From an uncultured Eubacteriales bacterium (GTDB taxonomy: Bacteria > Bacillota > Clostridia > Christensenellales > Aristaeellaceae), in contig CACYGY010000016.1 of NCBI GenBank assembly GCA_902774025.1, positions 1 through 45,445 of the forward strand: 45,445 bases of DNA. The letters are read 5' to 3'. The notes below the pieces were generated by a model. The model ran no database searches, was not told where the DNA came from, and saw nothing but the letters and a program-made list of their open reading frames with translations. The translations under genes and the position numbers were made by a program. Shown one piece after another: positions 8,527 to 15,674 of the stretch (position 1 is the first letter of the stretch; each line of letters opens with the position of its first letter).

Positions 8527-10617
8527 TTGAAAGCTTTCAATCTCTGGATGGTCCGTCACAGAATGCTGGTCATTATCATCAGCGCTGTGCTGATGGTTCC
8601 CTCCTTTCTGGGCATGCTGACCACCCGTTCCCAGTATGACCTTCTCAGTTACCTGCCTCAGTACCTGGACACCGTCAGGGGACAGGAGATCCTCCTGGAA
8701 GATTTCGGTAAAGGTGCTTTTTCCATGCTCGTCACCGAGGGGCTGACGCTTTCCCAGCAGCGGGACCTGGAAAACGAACTGAAAGCCATTCCCCACGTGG
8801 ATTCCGTCATCGGGTACGCCTCCATCACCAATGCCACGCTGCCGGTGGAGATTCTGCCCACGGAATACCGGGAGCTTTTCCAGAAGGACGGCCGCATGCT
8901 GTCCGCCATTTTCTTTGACAGCGGTTCCTCCACGATGGAGACCATGGAAGCCATTCTGAAGGTCCGGGAGGCGGTCGGGGAAAACGGCTATGTCAGCGGC
9001 CTGTCCGCGGGCGTGACGGATACCAAGCACATGGTGGAGGAGCAGGAATACCTCTACGTGGGCATTGCCGTTGCCCTGTGCGCCATTGTCCTGATGATCA
9101 CCATGGATTCCGCCCTGCTGCCCATCATCTTTCTGGCATGTATCGGCGTCTCCGTGCTCTGGAACATGGGCAGCAACATCATGCTGGGGAGCATCAGCTA
9201 CATCACCAAGTCCGTGGCCGCCGTGCTTCAGCTGGCCGTCACCCTGGATTATTCCATTTTCCTCTGGCACAGTTATCAGGAAAAGCGGGAAATCATTGCG
9301 GACCGGGATGAAGCCATGGCAGAGGCCATCCGTGCCACCTTCACGTCCATTCTGGGCTCCTCTCTCACCACTGTGGCGGGCTTTGTGGCCATCTGTTTCA
9401 TGAGTTTCACGCTGGGCAAGGATCTGGGCATTGTGATGTGCAAGGGCGTTATCCTGGGCGTTCTGGCCACGGTCACCCTTCTGCCCTGCATGATCCGGGC
9501 CCTGGACGGCATTCTGGAAAAGACACATCACACGCCGCTTCTGCCGGATGTGCATTTCATAGGACGGTTTGTGGCCAGGCACGCGGGCGTCCTTTTCATC
9601 GTCCTGCTCCTGCTCTTCTTTCCCGCGTTCTATGGCTATTCCAATGTCAATATTTATTATGACATGAGCCATCTCATGCCGGAGGACCTTCCCTCCGTGC
9701 AGGCTGACCTGCGCCTCCAGGAATCCTTCCACATGTCCACATCCCATCTGGCGCTGGTGGATGCCTATGTATCCCAGAAGGATGTTCTGTCCATGACAAG
9801 GGAAATGCAGCAGGTGGACGGCGTGACATCCGTTTTCAGTCTGGATACGATCCTGGGCACCATCGTTCCCGAAACGATCCTGCCCCGGGAACTCATTACC
9901 CAGCTGAAGGGAGAGCGGTATCAGCTGATGCTCATCAACTCCTCCTTCACCATTTCCACCGATGAGATCAATGAGCAGATTGAGCGTCTCAACACGATTC
10001 TCAAAAAATATGATCCCCAGGGCATGCTCATCGGCGAGGGTCCCTGCACCAAGGATCTCATAGCCTGTACGGCCCATGATTTCACCGTGGTCAGTCTGAT
10101 CTCCATTCTGGCCATCTTCCTGATCATCATGCTGGTGCAGCGCTCCCTGTCCCTGCCTGTGCTGCTGGTGGCCATCATCGAACTGGCCATAGCTGCCAAT
10201 CTGTGCATTCCCTACTACTCCGGCGAGGCTCTGCCTTTTATCGGACCGATTCTCGTGTCCACCATACAGCTGGGCGCCACCGTGGACTACGCCATCCTCA
10301 TGACGACCCGCTTTAAAAAGAACCGGCTGGAGGGCATGAAGGCCAGGGACGCCATTGAGGATGCCGTTTCATCCGCCGCCCGCAGTGTCCTGGTGAGCGG
10401 GCTGGGCTTCTTTGCCGCCACCTACGGGGTAGGTCTCCTGTCCAATATGTCCATGATTTCCTCCATGTGCCGTCTCATTGCCCGCGGCGCGCTGCTCAGC
10501 GTGGCTGTGGTGCTTCTGCTCCTGCCGGCGGTGCTCCTGCTGTCGGACAGGCTCATCAGCCATACCACCCTGGGCATGAAAACGGTCCGGGCTGCGGAAA
10601 GGAAGGTCCGTTCCTGA
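8527..10617 (+). CDS. MMPL/RND-family transporter
   Basis: A 696-residue inner-membrane transporter of the MMPL (RND superfamily) type, about 12 membrane helices in two halves. Each half has a membrane helix, a large extracytoplasmic loop (about 35-180 and 385-540), then five helices. Seen: VTLDYSIFLWHSYQE in the first half and GATVDYAILMTTRFK in the second, the TM4 Asp-Tyr pair used for proton coupling in RND pumps. I chose the TTG at 8527 because AGGAGG lies 7 nt upstream and KAFNLWMVRHR follows, the normal family start; the ATG at 8476 has no ribosome binding site and would overlap the promoter's transcription start. Its stop overlaps the next ATG (TGATG). Cargo unknown; lipids, lipoglycans or lipophilic drugs are typical. 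Confidence 0.93.
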   Translation: MKAFNLWMVRHRMLVIIISAVLMVPSFLGMLTTRSQYDLLSYLPQYLDTVRGQEILLEDFGKGAFSMLVTEGLTLSQQRDLENELKAIPHVDSVIGYASITNATLPVEILPTEYRELFQKDGRMLSAIFFDSGSSTMETMEAILKVREAVGENGYVSGLSAGVTDTKHMVEEQEYLYVGIAVALCAIVLMITMDSALLPIIFLACIGVSVLWNMGSNIMLGSISYITKSVAAVLQLAVTLDYSIFLWHSYQEKREIIADRDEAMAEAIRATFTSILGSSLTTVAGFVAICFMSFTLGKDLGIVMCKGVILGVLATVTLLPCMIRALDGILEKTHHTPLLPDVHFIGRFVARHAGVLFIVLLLLFFPAFYGYSNVNIYYDMSHLMPEDLPSVQADLRLQESFHMSTSHLALVDAYVSQKDVLSMTREMQQVDGVTSVFSLDTILGTIVPETILPRELITQLKGERYQLMLINSSFTISTDEINEQIERLNTILKKYDPQGMLIGEGPCTKDLIACTAHDFTVVSLISILAIFLIIMLVQRSLSLPVLLVAIIELAIAANLCIPYYSGEALPFIGPILVSTIQLGATVDYAILMTTRFKKNRLEGMKARDAIEDAVSSAARSVLVSGLGFFAATYGVGLLSNMSMISSMCRLIARGALLSVAVVLLLLPAVLLLSDRLISHTTLGMKTVRAAERKVRS

Positions 10618-12275
10618 TGAAAAAAACAACAGCCCTGCTGCTGGCGCTTCTCATTCTGCTCACCACTCTGCCCGCCCTGGGGGAATACACAAAGCAGGAA
10701 AGAGTCTTCATTGTCACAGGTCCCGACGGCGAAATCCGCAGTCTGGTGGACAGCATCATCCTGGATAATCCGGATCACCTGGATTTCCTGGTGGACCATA
10801 CCATACTCCGGAATATCGAGCATATGCAAAGCGGATCCTACACCCAGGAAGGAGACACCCTGACCCTGGAGGCCAGGGGGGAAAGCGTCACCTACCAGGG
10901 GACCTCGGACCGGACGCCGCCGGTGATCCCCTCCGCCCGCATAACCCTGGGAGACAGGGAGATCACCGCCGCAGAGCTTGAGGAATCCACCGGCCGGACT
11001 GTGGTCACCATCTCCTATCAGTCAGCTTATCATGTGCCGGTCCTGGCCATCTCTCTCATGATCCTTCCTGAGGATGTCACCATTCTGGATACGGATAATG
11101 CTCTGGTTTTCTCGGAAATGGGACGGCAGGTTCTGGTGGGTTTCGGCATTCCCGGCGCCCCCGCAGACATGCAGCTGCCCGTTTCCTTTTCCTTCACCTT
11201 CGATGCGGATCATACGGAACTGGGGTGGTTCATGACCTTTGCCACATCCGATCCTGCCAGCCTGCTCCTGCGCAACCTGGACGAATCCCTTCCCGAAGCC
11301 AGCCGCAGGCTGCTCAGTCAGTCCGTCGGCGTCATGAAATCGCTCCGGGACGGCCTTGATATGCCGGAAACCACAGGCGTCCTGAACGTGGTCGCCGGCC
11401 TGCTGACAAAGCTGAATGAAGGTCTGGCGGAGCTGGACGAGGGTGCCGTGCAGATGGCGGAGGACAGCAGTCTCCTGGCGGAGGGCACACGGGTCCTGGC
11501 AGAGCGCGCCAGTCAGAGCGGCAATAACGCCTGGGTCGTGAGCACAGGCGTTCAGGCGCTGGCTGAAAGCCTGGGGGAAATCTCCGACAGCGCCCACACC
11601 CTCACCGGCAGTACCGAAAGCCTGCGCCGGGAAGGGAACACGCTGAATGAAGAGGCCGCCGGGACCGCCGGAGCACTGCTGAATCAGATGCAGACACTGC
11701 TGAAGGGATCCGGAAGGGCGGAAAACCTTCCTGTTCTCACGCTGGATAACTACGGGGAAGTCCTGGACAGCCTGACATCCACGGGCATGGAAGGTGATAT
11801 GGGGAACACGCTCTCCGCTCTCCGCTCCGCACTGGATCAGGTCCTGGCCCTGTCTGAAAGCCTGAGTGCCTATACCCGGAAGGTGGCGGAGTCTTCCTAT
11901 GACATTTCAGACCTGTCCGGAAGCATTCATGCCGTGCAGGGCAGTTCCATGGTTCTGGAGTCCTCCGCCCAGTCCCTGACCAGCAGTCTGGACGTGGTGG
12001 CTGAAGACAGCCGGAAGCTGAATACGGACGCCCAGCAGGTGCACAGAAACGCCGCCCGTCTTCAGACAACGGGGACCCATGTGCTGATCCAGACGCTCCT
12101 GAGGGCGGAGAAAACCGGTGCCACCATGGTCCTCCCCTTTCTGGAACGGAATGTAACCCCCGTGCTCACCCTCCTGGATGAATTCTGGGACCATACACGG
12201 GACGTAGGGTATGATATCCGTACGGAGGAGCGGAAAACCGACACCCTCCTGATCATCCGCACGGATATGAAATAA
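10617..12275 (+). CDS. Secreted coiled-coil partner of the MMPL transporter
   Basis: A 552-residue exported protein with a signal peptide (MKKTTALLLALL to ALG-E, about 1-22). Residues about 30-240 look beta-rich; about 250-480 are mostly helical with heptad-like Leu/Ala spacing and repeats of the form L-E-S-S-A-Q-S-L, resembling the coiled-coil region of YhgE/Pip-type and YdgH-type envelope proteins. No C-terminal membrane helix. The ATG overlaps the transporter stop and GGAAGG lies upstream, so the two are translated together. By inference it is an extracytoplasmic adaptor or substrate-handling partner for the transporter. I know of no characterised function for the free-standing form. It ends just before a strong terminator. 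Confidence 0.8.
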   Translation: MKKTTALLLALLILLTTLPALGEYTKQERVFIVTGPDGEIRSLVDSIILDNPDHLDFLVDHTILRNIEHMQSGSYTQEGDTLTLEARGESVTYQGTSDRTPPVIPSARITLGDREITAAELEESTGRTVVTISYQSAYHVPVLAISLMILPEDVTILDTDNALVFSEMGRQVLVGFGIPGAPADMQLPVSFSFTFDADHTELGWFMTFATSDPASLLLRNLDESLPEASRRLLSQSVGVMKSLRDGLDMPETTGVLNVVAGLLTKLNEGLAELDEGAVQMAEDSSLLAEGTRVLAERASQSGNNAWVVSTGVQALAESLGEISDSAHTLTGSTESLRREGNTLNEEAAGTAGALLNQMQTLLKGSGRAENLPVLTLDNYGEVLDSLTSTGMEGDMGNTLSALRSALDQVLALSESLSAYTRKVAESSYDISDLSGSIHAVQGSSMVLESSAQSLTSSLDVVAEDSRKLNTDAQQVHRNAARLQTTGTHVLIQTLLRAEKTGATMVLPFLERNVTPVLTLLDEFWDHTRDVGYDIRTEERKTDTLLIIRTDMK

Positions 12276-12280
12276 ACCGA

Positions 12281-12331
12281 AGGGAACCGCAAGATCAGAC
12301 CTGAATCGTCTGATCCTCACGGTTCCCTTTT
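12281..12331 (+). terminator. Terminator of the MMPL operon
   Basis: A two-part stem: AGGGAACCG/CGGTTCCCT outer (12281-12289, 12320-12328) and GATCAGA/TCTGATC inner (12293-12299, 12309-12315), followed by TTT. It lies 5 nt after the TAA. Confidence 0.9.
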
Positions 12332-12434
12332 CATATCGGAACTGTCAGAAAGCGCGGGTGAAGGCACAGTCTTCCGGTTTTTCGGAAGATGAGGTCTGTT
12401 CTGCGGTTTTCCAGGCAGATCATGACTCCGGGAT

Positions 12435-13622
12435 TCATGACGTATGGAATACAACCATCATGCTCAGCCCGTTTTCCTCGGACCGGGCTGAAATGTCAAA
12501 GCCCTGACGGTTCAGGAGATCCCTGGCCAGTGCGAGCCCGATGCCCGTGTTTCCGCCCTTGCCGGAATAAAACCGGTCGAAGAGATGCCGGATTTCGTCC
12601 TCCGTAAGTGGTTCGCAGTCGTTCCGGATGGTGAGAACGGCGTCCCTGTAGGTGATCCGGATCCGGGTCAGGGCATACTGAATCGCATTACTCAGGAGAT
12701 TGGTCAGGGCATGATCCAGATGATCCGGATCCGCGTGGACGGACCCGTCCTCAAGCTCCAGAGCCACCTCCAGTCCCCGCCGCTTCACCAGTCCTTCCAG
12801 GGGCATCAGGCAGTCCTGGACAAACTCGCGCATCCGCACCGTCTCCTTTTTCATGGAAACGGATCCGCTCTCCAGCCTGGCCATCAGGAGGATTTCCTCC
12901 ACCATCCGGCTCATCTTTTCCGTCTGTGCGCTGATCACAGCACCGGTTCTGGGATAATCCTGGATCACGCCGGTCTGAATGCCCTCCGCATACCCCCGGA
13001 TCACCGCCAGGGGTGTTTTCAGTTCATGGGAGGTGTTCTCAAAAAATCGGCGCTGGGCCTGATCGTTCCGTTCCAGTCTTCTTCCTGTCAGATATCCCCC
13101 CACCATGCTGAGGACGACAAGGCCACCGGCTGCCGCCATGAAAATCAGAGAGATATGCGCTGCAAGGGTCAGTTCTCCGGTCACATCCACGTAGGCGATG
13201 GTAACCCTTGGAGACCTGGAAGTAATTTTCCTGTTCTTCCGCTCTCCCCACTTTTCCTCCACCGGCCCGACATAATAGGTTCTGCCCTCCACCGTGACTC
13301 TCCGGATCTCCCGGATTTCGTGAAGACTGCAGTACTCCATCAGGCTGCGGAGCGTCCTGGAATAGAGAATCTCATCATCGTCGTCATCATCGTCGTCATC
13401 ATCGTCATTCCATTTTTTCCCCGTCACAATCAGCCCTGCGTTGTACATGACGCCCTCATCGTCATCCGCGTCCTCGGCGAAACCATGCATGAACCGGATG
13501 GCCTCCTGTGCCTTCTCCTCAATATAGTTCTGCATGCCCAGGTTAAAAACGGCCAGCATGATCAGCAGTGTGACCAGTACCGCGCCTCCCATGAGAAGCG
13601 TCAGTTTGTGCCTTGTCTTCAT
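12435..13622 (-). CDS. Sensor histidine kinase with poly-Asp sensor domain
   Basis: A 395-residue membrane histidine kinase. Order: TM1 (about 6-28), extracytoplasmic sensor (about 30-150), TM2 (ISLIFMAAAGGLVVLSMVGGYL), HisKA with the phospho-accepting His in NTSHELKTP, then HATPase with N box (NLLSNAIQYA) and G box (GNTGIGLALARDLL). The sensor contains DADDDEG and, at residues 73-83, eleven consecutive Asp encoded by alternating GAC/GAT codons (13374-13406). Such acidic patches in other sensors (PhoQ, for example) bind divalent cations or cationic peptides; by inference this one may too. I chose ATG at 13622, preceded by GGAGGACGGAC; this overlaps the response-regulator 3' end by 80 nt. Distal gene of its operon. 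Confidence 0.93.
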   Translation of the reverse strand: MKTRHKLTLLMGGAVLVTLLIMLAVFNLGMQNYIEEKAQEAIRFMHGFAEDADDDEGVMYNAGLIVTGKKWNDDDDDDDDDDDEILYSRTLRSLMEYCSLHEIREIRRVTVEGRTYYVGPVEEKWGERKNRKITSRSPRVTIAYVDVTGELTLAAHISLIFMAAAGGLVVLSMVGGYLTGRRLERNDQAQRRFFENTSHELKTPLAVIRGYAEGIQTGVIQDYPRTGAVISAQTEKMSRMVEEILLMARLESGSVSMKKETVRMREFVQDCLMPLEGLVKRRGLEVALELEDGSVHADPDHLDHALTNLLSNAIQYALTRIRITYRDAVLTIRNDCEPLTEDEIRHLFDRFYSGKGGNTGIGLALARDLLNRQGFDISARSEENGLSMMVVFHTS

Positions 13623-14304
13623 GTCCGTCCTCCAGCCTGTATCCGTAGCCCCAAACACCGCTGATCCTGACCCGGCTGCCCGCGGCGGCGAGCTTCTTCC
13701 GGATTCTGCGCACGGTTTCATCTGTTACCCGGGTCTCGATCTCCGCCTGGTCAATCCCCCAGACCCGGTCAAGCAGTTCGTTGCGGGAAACCGCCTCCCC
13801 CGGATGGTCCATCAGGCATTCAAAGAGTGTAAACTCCGTCATGGTCAGTCCCAGGTCCTGTCCCCCGCAGCACAGAATATGCGCCCTGCGGGAAAAAGTC
13901 AGATCCCCGAAGGATGTTTCCTCCTCCCACGGTTTCATCATCTCCACTCTTCTGAGCATGGCCTGGATGCGCACCACCAGGAGCGACATGGAAAAGGGCT
14001 TGATGAGATAGTCATCTCCCCCCAGCATGAAACCCCTCATGTGATCCGTCTCACTCTCCCGGGCGGTCAGGATAATAATGGGCACAGAGGAGATTTCCCG
14101 CAGTTTTCTGCATACGGTCAGCCCGTCCGTTCCCGGCATCATGATGTCCAGAACCACCAGATCGCACGGCTTTTTCTCAAAGGCTTCCATCAGGAGGTCG
14201 CCTGTGGGGAAGGTTTCCACCTCAAACCCCGCGTTTTCCAGAAACTGCCGCATGACATCCAGAATATCCTGTTCATCATCCGCCGCGTAAATCAGCCTGT
14301 TCAC
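13543..14304 (-). CDS. OmpR/PhoB-type response regulator
   Basis: A 253-residue regulator: receiver domain with the acidic pair ADDE (about 8-11), phospho-acceptor Asp53 (LVVLDIMMPG), conserved Thr (ILTARE) and Lys (LIKPFS); then a winged-helix DNA-binding domain (LTMTEFTLFECL, VWGIDQAEIETRVTDETVRRIRKKL, ending in GVWGYGYRLE). Family members normally end at that point; here about 26 extra residues, basic and His-rich, run on inside the kinase gene, an unusual tail that may only reflect the overlap. The start is GTG with GAGGAGGG 7 nt upstream. It probably binds the phased TGTCA repeats at 15104-15130. Confidence 0.94.
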   Translation of the reverse strand: MNRLIYAADDEQDILDVMRQFLENAGFEVETFPTGDLLMEAFEKKPCDLVVLDIMMPGTDGLTVCRKLREISSVPIIILTARESETDHMRGFMLGGDDYLIKPFSMSLLVVRIQAMLRRVEMMKPWEEETSFGDLTFSRRAHILCCGGQDLGLTMTEFTLFECLMDHPGEAVSRNELLDRVWGIDQAEIETRVTDETVRRIRKKLAAAGSRVRISGVWGYGYRLEDGHEDKAQTDASHGRRGTGHTADHAGRF

Positions 14305-14330
14305 GGGAAATCCCTCCTCAGCACACAGAA

Positions 14331-14353
14331 CCTGCCCGCATGCAGCGGGCAGG
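14331..14353 (-). terminator. Intercistronic hairpin between secreted protein and regulator genes
   Basis: Perfect arms CCTGCCCGC (14331-14339) and GCGGGCAGG (14345-14353) with a 5-nt loop. On the minus strand only TTCTGTGTG follows, so it is at best a leaky terminator. It probably stabilises the upstream message or lowers expression of the two-component genes relative to the secreted protein. Confidence 0.55.
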
Positions 14354-14361
14354 CATGAAGA

Positions 14362-15009
14362 TCAGATCGTCAGTCCCTCGTCGCCGGTCCCGGCAGGGGC
14401 AAAGCGCTTCAGGAACGCATTCCAGTCTTTCCAGTCAAATCCATCCCAGTCATCCCGGTCATTATCCCAGAGATCCTCAAGATCGTCCAGCACCTCGTCC
14501 AGCTCTTCCCAGCCGGTCACCTTTTTCTTTCCGGCGGTGCGGCCCTTTCTGTAGAGCGTATCCAGGCGTTCATAGACGGTTTTCAGCTCCTCCTCATAAG
14601 GTGTGAGCTTTTCCAGCAGTTCCCTGGCACCCAGCCTGTTCTTATCCCCCAGAATCTCTTTCAGAATCTCCTGAAGACGCCCGGCCAGCGTGGTCAGTTC
14701 CTGCCTTTCTTCCTCCGTCAGGACCTGTTCCAGAGCAGAGACCGTGTTCTTCTCCTTTTTCCTGTCCCCGGACTTTTCCCTGTCTTTCCGGCTCTTTTTC
14801 CCGTTTCCGGACTTGTTCTCCGTCTGTGTTTCCTCTCCGGCATTTTCTGCTGCCTTCTCTGTCACCTGCTGGGTCTCCTGTGTCTTCTCCTCCGTGGGCA
14901 CCTGAATGCCTTCCTCGGCAAAGGCGGTCAGCCCGGTCAGGGCGGTCATCAGGAGCACCAGAGCAAAAGCCGCAAATCGCACGGCACGTCTCCCGCGGTT
15001 CTTCTTCAT
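14362..15009 (-). CDS. Secreted protein with basic linker and acidic Trp-rich tail
   Basis: A 215-residue exported protein I do not recognise. Seen: a signal peptide (about 1-31, ending TAFA-EEG), a Glu/Thr/Gln-rich stretch (about 38-65), a strongly basic Lys/Arg segment (about 66-88), a helical part with Leu spacing (about 92-150), and an acidic Trp/Asp-rich tail (about 165-200; WDNDRDDWDGFDWKDW). The opposite charges suggest intramolecular or partner binding, perhaps to the acidic sensor of the kinase or to cations or envelope polymers; this is inference. It is the first gene of the operon (RBS GGAGG, ATG), directly downstream of the TGTCA repeats, so it is likely the main regulated output or an accessory sensor of the two-component system. 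Confidence 0.75.
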   Translation of the reverse strand: MKKNRGRRAVRFAAFALVLLMTALTGLTAFAEEGIQVPTEEKTQETQQVTEKAAENAGEETQTENKSGNGKKSRKDREKSGDRKKEKNTVSALEQVLTEEERQELTTLAGRLQEILKEILGDKNRLGARELLEKLTPYEEELKTVYERLDTLYRKGRTAGKKKVTGWEELDEVLDDLEDLWDNDRDDWDGFDWKDWNAFLKRFAPAGTGDEGLTI

Positions 15010-15066
15010 GTCTGAATACCTCCGTTTCTTTTTTTCTTTCCGCGCCCCTCACCGGAGCACGACTGA

Positions 15067-15072
15067 AGTATA
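15067..15072 (-). promoter_or_regulatory. -10 element of the two-component operon
   Basis: On the minus strand TATACT is present, but the position 17 bp upstream reads GGGATT, a poor -35. A good -10 with a poor -35 and activator-like repeats just upstream is the usual arrangement of a promoter that needs a response regulator. Confidence 0.6.
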
Positions 15073-15103
15073 TTCCATCCTTATCCGGGAATCCCCGAAA
15101 AAC

Positions 15104-15130
15104 TGTCAGAAGAATGTCACAATTCTGTCA
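15104..15130. promoter_or_regulatory. Three 11-bp-phased TGTCA repeats (probable response-regulator box)
   Basis: TGTCA occurs at 15104, 15115 and 15126, exactly 11 bp apart (TGACA on the minus strand), each followed by A/T-rich bases. Eleven-bp direct repeats are the standard binding unit of OmpR/PhoB regulators. They lie about 32-63 bp upstream of the -10, i.e. about -44 to -70 from the predicted start, so activation by the regulator encoded in the same operon is likely. Confidence 0.7.
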
Positions 15131-15674
15131 GAATCGCATGATTCACACGTACGCTTCACCCTCCGTGTAAGGCGCTGATTCTTCAGTCTTTTCCGGATAT
15201 CCGTCCGGCCCCGATGGGGATCCCTTCCACTCTGCCGCAATCCGTGCCGGACGAAAGATACCCTGCATTTTGCAGATACGGTTACGCACACCGCCATCTG
15301 GTCCGTCTGCACATGATTCTCGGGGATTTTGCGGATTCAGGATGCATTCATCATCGCTCCCGCCAGGAATCCGTTCGCGTCTCGAACCGTCCTTCTGTCA
15401 TGGTTTTCATGCCTTGTCCCTCCCGCCCATGGTCTTTCGAGTCCGGCATTCATCTTTTTCGGGATACCCGCGGAAAGCGGAAGGAAATGTGTGATCCCGG
15501 GGGTACAGGTGACAGTTTACCGATTCTTTTGCGCGTCTTCACCGGATTCATGAAAGGAGCAGATCATGCAAAGACGGCAGCATCCCCCTCCGCAGAAGTG
15601 CTGTCGTCATGGATTGTTTCCCGGATTGTGTCAATTCTGCCTTTTCCTCTCTGTACCCTGACGGGATCCGGTTC

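Larger units (their letters stand above)
15010..15674. other. 665-bp intergenic region with operon promoter
   Basis: The left 130 bp hold the promoter and phased repeats of the two-component operon. From about 15135 to 15674 I see no gene with recognisable features and no clear terminator for the GH3 gene that ends at 15675. Short open frames exist on the plus strand, but their composition (Ser/Pro/Arg-rich) is like that of non-coding DNA. Confidence 0.5.
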
